Positions 1 through 4,619 of a DNA stretch of 5,418 nt are shown in pieces. The notes beneath the pieces are model-generated. The model searched no databases. It was given only the letters and a program-made list of their open reading frames with translations, and was not told the origin of the DNA. Each line of letters begins with the position of its first letter. The stretch's first letter is position 1. Both the position numbers and the translations under genes were made by a program. Source of the stretch: Thermoplasmatota archaeon (GTDB lineage: Archaea > Thermoplasmatota > Penumbrarchaeia > Penumbrarchaeales > Penumbrarchaeaceae); assembly GCA_030600725.1 (NCBI GenBank), contig JAUVLN010000171.1:1-5418 (forward strand), given 5' to 3'.

Positions 1-131
1 AGCTCCTCCGCCTCCATTTTCTCCGGAAGCTCCTCCCCGAGCAGGTTCGTCAGCGCCTCCATCGCCTTATCGGGATCCTCCGTGGCATTGATGAACGCCT
101 GAATGCTCAGCTCGAGGTATCTTCGTATCAC
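1..131 (-). CDS. Partial unknown protein, N-terminal 43 residues
   Basis: The minus strand is open from the left window edge through at least position 188 and reads like real protein: a helical, charged N-terminus with VIRRYLELSI, then AFINATEDPDKAMEAL and LGEELPEKMEAEE. I did not recognise the family. The best start I can see is a GTG at 131-129. No clear Shine-Dalgarno precedes it, but a pyrimidine-rich stretch with a weak TATA-like TTTACCTTAT lies about 20-25 nt upstream on that strand, which would suit a leaderless transcript. No in-frame ATG is available nearby, and upstream CTG codons are possible starts. The gene runs divergently from the coenzyme A gene at 189. The C-terminus lies outside the window, so function cannot be judged. 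Confidence is moderate that it is coding and low on the exact start. Confidence 0.55.
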   Translation of the reverse strand, partial: MIRRYLELSIQAFINATEDPDKAMEALTNLLGEELPEKMEAEE

Positions 132-188
132 GGAGGGTGAAAAGGAGATAAGGTAAAGAAGCCTTTTGGGTATCAGGGAGCGATATCC
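132..188. promoter_or_regulatory. Short divergent intergenic region
   Basis: This 57-bp gap separates two divergent genes, so both promoters must lie here or inside the coding ends. It holds a 6-bp inverted repeat, AAAAGG at 140-145 and CCTTTT at 162-167, with a 16-nt spacer. A weak Shine-Dalgarno-like AGGGAG at 175-180 sits 8 nt before the ATG at 189. No convincing TATA box is visible for the plus-strand gene. The inverted repeat is short enough to be chance. Confidence 0.3.
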
Positions 189-941
189 ATGGAACCGCCA
201 AAAAACCACCCCCGATACGTATCCCTCATGACAAGGGACAAGCTGGTGAGGGGATGGGAGGAGGGACTGGTGGCAACGCAGGGGTTGATCGCTCACGGCA
301 GGGGGGAGGCGTTCGATTATCTCCTGGGAGAGAGGACCACGGAGGAGGGGGACCTTGCAGAAAAGGTAAGCGCTGCGATGCTCCTTCTGGCCGAGCATCC
401 GGTGATCTCCGTCAACGGAAACGTGGGCGCCCTTGTACCGGAGGAGATCAGGCTGCTCTCGGATGCGCTGGACTGCCCGGTGGAGATCAACATATTCCAC
501 AGGACCGAGGAGAGGGTATCCACGCTTTCCGGGAGGATGCGGGATGTGGGGTGCGGGAAGGTACTTGGAGAGAGGCCGGACAGGGAGATCCCCGGCCTGG
601 ACCACGCCCGTGCGATGTGCACGGATGAGGGCATATTCACGGCGGATGTCGTTCTTGTCCCGCTGGAGGACGGGGACCGATGTCAGGCGTTGAAGGATAT
701 GGGGAAGAGGGTGATCACGATCGACCTGAACCCCCTCTCCAGGACCGCAAGATCTGCCGATGTCACCATCGTGGACAACCTCATCAGGGCGGTCCCCGCC
801 GTTACGGCCTTTGTCCGATCCCTTGAGAAAGACCCCCACCTGTGGAAGGGGATAGTGGAGGGTTACGATAACATGGAGAACCTGGAAAACGTCCTGTCAC
901 GCATGGTCTCGACCCACCTTCTGGATTCGGGGAAATCATAG
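189..941 (+). CDS. 4-phosphopantoate--beta-alanine ligase (archaeal phosphopantothenate synthetase)
   Basis: This cytoplasmic enzyme joins 4-phosphopantoate to beta-alanine using ATP to give 4'-phosphopantothenate. With pantoate kinase it replaces the bacterial PanC/PanK route in archaeal coenzyme A synthesis (COG1701, often called PPS). The 250-residue length fits the family. Recognisable blocks, in order, are NHPRYVSL (6-13), GLIAHGRGEAFDYLLGE (32-48), SVNGNV (74-79), FHRTEER (103-109), LGERPDREIPGLDHARA (126-142), VPLEDGDR (157-164), TIDLNPLSRTA (177-187) and IVDNLIRA (194-201). The ATG at 189 gives the usual family N-terminus, a few residues before HPRY, and AGGGAG lies 8 nt upstream. The partner pantoate kinase is not in the window. 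The TAG stop overlaps the first base of a 40-bp hairpin, so this transcript probably ends or is processed near there. The gene is intact, with nothing odd in it. Confidence 0.95.
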   Translation: MEPPKNHPRYVSLMTRDKLVRGWEEGLVATQGLIAHGRGEAFDYLLGERTTEEGDLAEKVSAAMLLLAEHPVISVNGNVGALVPEEIRLLSDALDCPVEINIFHRTEERVSTLSGRMRDVGCGKVLGERPDREIPGLDHARAMCTDEGIFTADVVLVPLEDGDRCQALKDMGKRVITIDLNPLSRTARSADVTIVDNLIRAVPAVTAFVRSLEKDPHLWKGIVEGYDNMENLENVLSRMVSTHLLDSGKS

Positions 942-980
942 TCCAAAACGTATGTTGTGATACAATTATGCGTTTTGGAC
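941..980. repeat. 40-bp inverted repeat/hairpin at the 3' end of the coenzyme A gene
   Basis: GTCCAAAACG at 941-950 is perfectly complementary to CGTTTTGGAC at 971-980. In RNA the stem extends inward with U-G, A-U, U-A pairs, and a TTGT/ACAA pair (955-958 with 962-965) caps it. The whole 40-nt segment can therefore fold as one long hairpin with a three-base loop and a small bulge. It begins on the last base of the TAG stop codon. No T-run follows, so it is not a standard intrinsic terminator. It could be an RNA 3' processing or stability element, or a DNA operator for the downstream operon. Confidence 0.65.
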
Positions 981-984
981 ATAT

Positions 985-1038
985 AGATTGCGAACATTGA
1001 TTATAGGGAAAAGAGATTAATGTTCGCAACTATTAAAT
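985..1038 (+). promoter_or_regulatory. Promoter of the rubredoxin-nfo-thiF operon with an 11-bp dyad
   Basis: TTGCGAACATT (988-998) is the exact reverse complement of AATGTTCGCAA (1019-1029). The arms are separated by 20 nt, their centres lie 31 bp apart (about three helical turns), and the match extends inward to 13 of 14 bp. The right arm runs directly into the TATA-like TATTAAAT (1031-1038), where the BRE would sit. A start of transcription near 1057-1063 would leave a leader of about 30 nt before the rubredoxin ATG. The word ATGTTCGCAACTAT (1020-1033) recurs upstream of the zinc-ribbon gene. Promoter function is inferred from position and composition. A symmetric regulator site is the natural reading of the dyad. 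Confidence 0.6.
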
Positions 1039-1044
1039 CAACCT

Positions 1045-1059
1045 GGTGGCTAATCCACC
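1045..1059. repeat. Small GC-rich dyad near the inferred transcription start
   Basis: GGTGG (1045-1049) and CCACC (1055-1059) form a perfect 5-bp inverted repeat around CTAAT. It lies between the TATA-like box and the inferred start of the rubredoxin transcript, so a DNA-level role is more likely than a leader hairpin. It is short and could be chance. Confidence 0.3.
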
Positions 1060-1090
1060 TACGGTAGAATTCCAATCGGAGGTATGTTAA

Positions 1091-1249
1091 ATGGGACTAT
1101 GGAAATGCATAGCATGCGGTTATGTCTACGACCCGTTAAAAGGCGACCCTGACGGAGGGGTGGATCCGGGCGTCGAGTTCGCGGATCTACCCGATGAGTG
1201 GATCTGCCCGATCTGCGGCGTGGGCAAGGATATGTTCGAGGAAACCTGA
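1091..1249 (+). CDS. Rubredoxin
   Basis: This is a 52-residue cytoplasmic one-iron electron carrier. Two cysteine knuckles supply the four Fe ligands: C6-I-A-C9-G-Y near the N-terminus and C39-P-I-C42-G near the C-terminus. The usual aromatic and loop positions are present: W4, Y11, Y13, the DPxxGDPDGGVDPG loop (14-27), F30, L33-P34, W37 and F49. The length is typical of the family. The start is fixed by a strong Shine-Dalgarno GGAGGT at 1078-1083, 7 nt before the ATG. The gene is first in an operon, with nfo beginning 24 nt after the stop. In anaerobes rubredoxins often feed electrons to oxygen- or peroxide-detoxifying enzymes such as rubrerythrin, superoxide reductase or flavodiiron proteins. 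No such partner is in the window, so the acceptor is unknown. Confidence 0.96.
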   Translation: MGLWKCIACGYVYDPLKGDPDGGVDPGVEFADLPDEWICPICGVGKDMFEET

Positions 1250-1273
1250 TCGGGCCGTTTTGGAGGACACCTC

Positions 1274-2146
1274 ATGGGAAGGTTTGGAGCCCATATGAGC
1301 ATAGCCGGAGGACTGCTCCTCAGCATCGAAAGGGCAATTGACCTGAAACTGGATACGCTCCAGATATTCTCCAAGAACCAGAGGCAGTGGAAGGCGCCAC
1401 CGCTTAAGGACGAGGAGGCTGATGCCTTCATATCCGCGATGCGCGGGAGCGGACTCTATCCGCTCGTCTGCCACGATTCCTACCTGATCAATCTGGGCAA
1501 CCCCCGGGAGGAGCCGTTCCTCAGATCCGTGGATGCCTTCACCGACGAGCTGGTGCGAGCCGACCGCCTCGAGGTCGATCATCTGGTAATGCATCCTGGG
1601 TCCCACCTCAAATCGGGAGAGGAGGCGGGGCTGGACAGGATCGTTAAGGGGTTGGACCTCTCATGGTCCGGATTCGAGGAGAAGGGGGACAGCGGGAAGA
1701 TCATGGTCCTGCTGGAGGCCACAGCAGGCCAGGGGACGAACCTGGGATACACGTTCGAACAGCTCGCCCGCATCAAGGAGAGCGTCTCCTTCGGGGAGAG
1801 GGTGGGGGTCTGCTTCGATACGTGCCACGTCTACGCCTCCGGATACGATATCAAGACGCCTGAGGGGTACGAGGATACCATGAATAGATTCGACGATGTG
1901 ATCGGTCTTTCCAACCTCAAGGCGTTCCACCTGAACGATTCGATCAAGGGGTTGGGCTCCCGTGTGGACAGGCACACGCATATCGGGGAGGGAACCCTCG
2001 GTCCTGAACCGTTCGAGCTCATCGTGAACGACGGCCGGTTCGGGGAGATCCCGATGATACTCGAGACCCCTGGAGGAGAGATATACGACAGGAAGAACCT
2101 GGCACTCCTGCGCGGGCTGGTCCGTGGACCAAAGCAAAGGTGTTGA
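1274..2146 (+). CDS. nfo: Endonuclease IV (deoxyribonuclease IV, AP endonuclease)
   Basis: This enzyme cleaves the phosphodiester bond 5' to abasic sites and trims 3'-blocking groups in base-excision repair. It uses a trinuclear zinc centre in a TIM barrel. All nine metal ligands expected from E. coli Nfo are present with matching spacing: H67, H107, E148, D182, H185, H219, D232, H234 and E264. Family motifs include GAHMSIAGG (5-13), FSKNQRQW (32-39), GVCFDTCH (178-185), FHLNDS (218-223), GSRVDRHTHIGEG (228-240) and ILETP (262-266). At 290 residues it is full length. One deviation is LEATAGQG (147-154), where the usual form has Asn after the ligand Glu. The start has GGAGG at 1262-1266, 7 nt before the ATG. 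It lies 24 nt after rubredoxin and 6 nt before thiF, so the three are probably co-transcribed. Confidence 0.97.
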   Translation: MGRFGAHMSIAGGLLLSIERAIDLKLDTLQIFSKNQRQWKAPPLKDEEADAFISAMRGSGLYPLVCHDSYLINLGNPREEPFLRSVDAFTDELVRADRLEVDHLVMHPGSHLKSGEEAGLDRIVKGLDLSWSGFEEKGDSGKIMVLLEATAGQGTNLGYTFEQLARIKESVSFGERVGVCFDTCHVYASGYDIKTPEGYEDTMNRFDDVIGLSNLKAFHLNDSIKGLGSRVDRHTHIGEGTLGPEPFELIVNDGRFGEIPMILETPGGEIYDRKNLALLRGLVRGPKQRC

Positions 2147-2152
2147 CATACC

Positions 2153-2959
2153 ATGGATATCCTTCTGAACGAGAAAAAGGTGGAGACAGGGGACGGGTCC
2201 ACCCTGGAGGATGTCAGAAGGTCGCACAAGGCGGATGCGGACATAATGATCGTCAACGGCTTCCCGGCAGGCCCGGACCACATCCTTCACGATGGGGACA
2301 GCGTGGCGCTGATCAGGAGGGGGGAGATGATGGGGAAGGAGGAGCTCGAGGCATTGATGGCTGCAAGGCATACCCCCGGAGTCCATGCGAAGCTGAAGGG
2401 ATCCTTTGTGGGGATCGCCGGAGCGGGAGGGCTGGGATCACACGTGGCCATGGCCCTTGTGAGGATAGGGGTGGGGAGGATCCTGATCGTTGATATGGAC
2501 GTGGTGGAACCCTCCAACCTCAACAGGCAGCTGTACAGGATCGACCAGATAGGGGAGCCGAAGGTGGAGGCCCTGGCAAGGAACCTCAGGGAGGCGAACC
2601 CGTACGTCAGGATAGATATCCTGAACGAGGAGATAACGACCGATAACTGCGTGAAGATATTCCGGGAGTGCGACCTGGTCATCGAGGCGTTCGACACGCC
2701 AAAAGCGAAGGCGGACCTGATCAATACCATACTAACCCGGCTCCCGGAGATGAGGGTCGTGGCTGGCTCGGGATTGGCGGGATACGGATCAAGCAACACC
2801 ATAAGGACGGAGAGGGTGGGGAGGCTGTACATCTGCGGGGACAGGCGGTCGGAAGCGGGAGAGGGCAGTGGCCTGATGGCCCCGAGGGTCATGATCACAG
2901 CAGGCCATCAGGCGAACCAGGCGGTCAGGATCCTCCTGGGCGAGGATGACGTGGGGTGA
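2153..2959 (+). CDS. thiF: ThiF family-2 E1-like adenylyltransferase with N-terminal ThiS-like ubiquitin-fold domain
   Basis: This is an E1-like enzyme expected to adenylate the C-terminus of a sulfur-carrier protein (ThiS or MoaD type), using ATP, for thiamine, molybdopterin or related sulfur transfer. Residues 1-57 look like a beta-grasp domain (MDILLNEKKVETGDGSTLEDV, IMIVNGFP, DGDSVALI), but it ends in RRGEMM instead of the Gly-Gly tail of a true carrier. A linker EELEALMAARHTPG (63-76) leads to the Rossmann E1 domain, with GAGGLGS (90-96), VDMDVVEPSNLNRQ (113-126) including the arginine finger R125, K137, and D181 in EAFDTPKAK. SGLAGYGSSN (206-215) and GLMAPR (240-245) match the ThiF family-2 pattern. 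The zinc-binding CxxC pairs of MoeB/ThiF are absent, as in family 2. Translation probably starts at the ATG at 2153, with AAGGTG at 2137-2142 as a weak Shine-Dalgarno. The gene follows nfo by 6 nt. The true substrate is unknown, and no separate carrier gene is in the window. Confidence 0.88.
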   Translation: MDILLNEKKVETGDGSTLEDVRRSHKADADIMIVNGFPAGPDHILHDGDSVALIRRGEMMGKEELEALMAARHTPGVHAKLKGSFVGIAGAGGLGSHVAMALVRIGVGRILIVDMDVVEPSNLNRQLYRIDQIGEPKVEALARNLREANPYVRIDILNEEITTDNCVKIFRECDLVIEAFDTPKAKADLINTILTRLPEMRVVAGSGLAGYGSSNTIRTERVGRLYICGDRRSEAGEGSGLMAPRVMITAGHQANQAVRILLGEDDVG

Positions 2960-2984
2960 ACATAGATAATAATCTCAATAGGTC

Positions 2985-3008
2985 ATGTTCGCAACTATAA
3001 CTATTAAT
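2985..3008 (+). promoter_or_regulatory. Promoter of the zinc-ribbon gene, sharing a word and dyad with the rubredoxin promoter
   Basis: ATGTTCGCAACTAT (2985-2998) is identical to 1020-1033. A paired GAACAT lies at 2958-2963, overlapping the thiF stop, 21 nt before ATGTTC; the rubredoxin copy has a 22-nt spacer. The hexamer AACTAT is tandemly duplicated (2993-2998 and 2999-3004), so the TATA-like CTATTAAT (3001-3008) lies 6 bp further from the dyad than in the other copy. From this TATA, transcription would begin about 3027-3034, on the start codon itself, which implies a leaderless message. No Shine-Dalgarno is visible, in agreement. Confidence 0.6.
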
Positions 3009-3024
3009 CGAATAAGACCGAATT

Positions 3025-4167
3025 ATGGTCATGATGGGCTCTCCCTCCAAATGCCCCTCCTGCGGAGAGGTGAATTCATCCGGTCTGGATTACTGCGCCA
3101 TATGCGGCATCAGGTTCACCAGAGCCCGGCAGGGCAGTGGACCAAGCAGAAGAAAGGTGAGCAAGGAGGCGAAGCTGAAACTGAAGAGGGAGAAGAAGAG
3201 GGGCGAGCTCACCGAGCTCTTCAAGAGGAAGAAGATAACCCTTGAACAGTACAGAAAAGGTCTCAATAAGCTGGGATATACCACCGACATCGACAAGGCC
3301 GAGGAGTTCAAGAAGTTCATCAGATCACAGATAAAGGATCTCAAGAATATGAAGGTCCCGCCCCCCGGTGGGCCCACCGAAAGATACGATCCCTACGCAT
3401 CGAAGGCGGAGCTCATGAGGGATAGGAGCGGGGACGTCATGACCGATTTCATGGTCAAACCAACCCCCGTGAACAGGAGGGAGATGGGGGCCGTTATGGA
3501 TGCACCCTCCGGCGGCGGCCCCGGACATGGGCCCCTCTTCGCCGATTCACTATTTGCAAGGAAGCCTGAAGGTAGGATGTCGGCGCCGGGAGGATACGCG
3601 ACCAGACCGGTGGCCGATAAGCCGAGGATAGGGGAGATAGTCAGGATGCCCGGGCTTGATAAAAGTCCCCCTACCCGTCCCCCTGACAGAATATCTCAAC
3701 GCGGGAAGTTGAAGATGGTCTGGGACGATGAATCTGAGGATCCATCTGACCTTCGTAGAGGTGTCTACTCAGGTGACGATGAATCGGTAGATATCGAAGA
3801 GGAGGAGTTCGTGATCGACTTGGATTACGACGAAACGGAAGTTTCATCTGACCTTCTCGGCATTGACCTCGAAGAAGAGGAAGATGACTTCGAGATCGAC
3901 CTCGATGAGTACTCCGAATTGGATGAGGAGAAGAAGGAGGTGAAGGTGTGGTGGGAGGACGAGGAGGACGACTGGTGGGACGAAGAGGGAGAAGGGGAAT
4001 CCGGATGGTGGGACGATGAGGATTGGGAGCTGGAGGAGGATGACGAAGATGGGAAGGTAGAGAAGAGGAAGGCGGTTAAGGTGTCGTGGGAGGAGGAGGA
4101 TGACGAGGACGAATTCGTGATCGACCTCGAAGAGGTAGATGAAGAGGAGTTCGTGATCGAAGCCTGA
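3025..4167 (+). CDS. Zinc-ribbon protein with acidic, tryptophan-rich repeat tail
   Basis: I do not recognise a named family. Residues 10-27 form a zinc ribbon, CPSC-x10-CAIC (C10, C13, C24, C27). A Lys/Arg-rich helix (43-60) follows, then a SHOCT-like helical hairpin, ELTELFKRKKITLEQYRKGL (61-80) plus NKLGY. Residues 110-225 are Pro/Gly/Arg-rich and probably disordered. The tail (229-380) is strongly acidic with nine tryptophans, several as WW pairs (309-310, 317-318, 328-329). It contains repeated pieces: K-x-V-(x)-W followed by acids at 230-236, 307-313 and 352-358, and hydrophobic-acidic motifs FVIDLD (262-267), GIDLEE (279-284), FEIDLD (289-294), FVIDLE (364-369) and FVIEA (376-380). There is no signal peptide or membrane segment, so it should be cytoplasmic. 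ATGs at 3025, 3031 and 3034 are all possible; the promoter position suggests a leaderless start at 3031 or 3034. It may bind protein partners or act as an acidic mimic of nucleic acid; function is unknown. Confidence 0.85.
   Translation: MVMMGSPSKCPSCGEVNSSGLDYCAICGIRFTRARQGSGPSRRKVSKEAKLKLKREKKRGELTELFKRKKITLEQYRKGLNKLGYTTDIDKAEEFKKFIRSQIKDLKNMKVPPPGGPTERYDPYASKAELMRDRSGDVMTDFMVKPTPVNRREMGAVMDAPSGGGPGHGPLFADSLFARKPEGRMSAPGGYATRPVADKPRIGEIVRMPGLDKSPPTRPPDRISQRGKLKMVWDDESEDPSDLRRGVYSGDDESVDIEEEEFVIDLDYDETEVSSDLLGIDLEEEEDDFEIDLDEYSELDEEKKEVKVWWEDEEDDWWDEEGEGESGWWDDEDWELEEDDEDGKVEKRKAVKVSWEEEDDEDEFVIDLEEVDEEEFVIEA
3739..4164 (+). repeat. In-frame repeats within the acidic tail
   Basis: CATCTGACCTTC occurs at 3743-3754 and 3845-3856, exactly 102 bp (34 codons) apart. 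GAGGAGTTCGTGATCGA occurs at 3802-3818 and 4144-4160, and TTCGTGATCGA is also at 4114-4124. All copies are in the same reading frame and encode the DE-S/T...SDL and EEFVID motifs. The nucleotide identity suggests fairly recent duplication within the gene. Confidence 0.7.
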
Positions 4168-4200
4168 CCCCCGGGATCACAGCCGGGCCCAGTACGGGAC

Positions 4201-4250
4201 AAAAGTAAAATATCCCATTCCGATCATCTCCCCGTCAACCATAGAGGTGA
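4201..4250 (+). promoter_or_regulatory. Promoter and Shine-Dalgarno of the DUF1844 gene
   Basis: ACAAAAG followed by TAAAATAT (4206-4213) is a good archaeal BRE/TATA-like element and would start transcription near 4236. GAGGTGA at 4244-4250 is a strong Shine-Dalgarno site 5 nt before the ATG at 4256. It decides the start: the in-frame GTG at 4247 is part of the ribosome-binding site, not the initiation codon. Confidence 0.6.
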
Positions 4251-4255
4251 TACCA

Positions 4256-4612
4256 ATGACCGAAGAGAAAAAGAAAAACAGTTCAGACGATGAGGAGACA
4301 CCACAGGACGATGAGGAAAACCTCCGCCGTGCCCAGGAGGAGATGGCCAGGATGATGAGCTCTGTGAAGGAGGTGGCCATATCGAACATCTCCCTTCTAA
4401 CCGCCCAGGCGTGGCATCACCTCGGCCTTGCCCCCATGTCAGGAGCAGCCGAGGCAGATGTGGACCTGCAGTCGGCCAAGATGGCGATCGACCTGCTCGA
4501 GGCGAACATCAGGATCCTGGAAGCCTCCCTTGAAGAGGAGATGGTCAAGGAGCTCAAACAGACCCTCATGAACCTGCAGCTCAACTATGTGAACAAGACC
4601 AAGGGTCAGTGA
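4256..4612 (+). CDS. DUF1844-like small helical protein
   Basis: This is a 118-residue soluble protein. Residues 1-24 are charged and probably disordered, with acidic runs (DDEE, DDEEN). From about residue 41 the sequence matches the DUF1844 pattern known mainly from bacteria: ISLLTAQAWHHLGLAP (45-60), then DLQSAKMAIDLLEANIRIL (70-88), then LKQTLMNLQLNYV (100-112). These are three amphipathic helices, with a His-His-Leu-Gly turn in the first. No enzymatic residues stand out. The molecular function of the family is not known to me, and the assignment is from pattern memory. The start ATG is supported by GAGGTGA 5 nt upstream. The gene has its own promoter after the acidic-tail gene and ends 7 nt before the stop of the convergent membrane-protein gene. 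Confidence 0.8.
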   Translation: MTEEKKKNSSDDEETPQDDEENLRRAQEEMARMMSSVKEVAISNISLLTAQAWHHLGLAPMSGAAEADVDLQSAKMAIDLLEANIRILEASLEEEMVKELKQTLMNLQLNYVNKTKGQ

Positions 4613-4619
4613 GATCCGC

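Noticed and set aside
988..1029. Possible LexA/DinR SOS box near the DNA-repair gene, since the half-sites CGAACAT and ATGTTCG match the Gram-positive SOS consensus halves
   Set aside because: The halves are separated by about 20 nt instead of being adjacent, and LexA control is not known in archaea, so a different regulator is more likely.
1256..1264. CGTTTTGGA repeating part of the 941-980 hairpin
   Set aside because: It is a nine-base match that overlaps the nfo Shine-Dalgarno, has no inverted partner, and is probably coincidental.
1263..1273. GAGG-ACA-CCTC mini-hairpin that could hide the nfo ribosome-binding site
   Set aside because: A 4-bp stem with a 3-nt loop is too weak to claim as a regulatory structure.
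4170..4187. CCCGG/CCGGG inverted repeat after the acidic-tail gene, possible terminator
   Set aside because: It has only a 5-bp stem, an 8-nt loop and no following T-run; archaeal termination is usually T-rich, so I see no support.
3825..4202. Serine-rich open frame on the minus strand
   Set aside because: It is the complement of the Glu/Asp-rich tail (GAG/GAT/GAC read backwards gives Ser codons), an expected shadow with no start signals.
4247..4255. GTG start adding MIP to the DUF1844 protein
   Set aside because: This GTG lies inside the Shine-Dalgarno GAGGTGA that correctly positions the ATG at 4256.
4502..4509. GCGAACAT, resembling the promoter half-site (also ATGTTCG at 1232-1238)
   Set aside because: Both are single half-sites within coding sequence with no partner arm or TATA box, consistent with chance.
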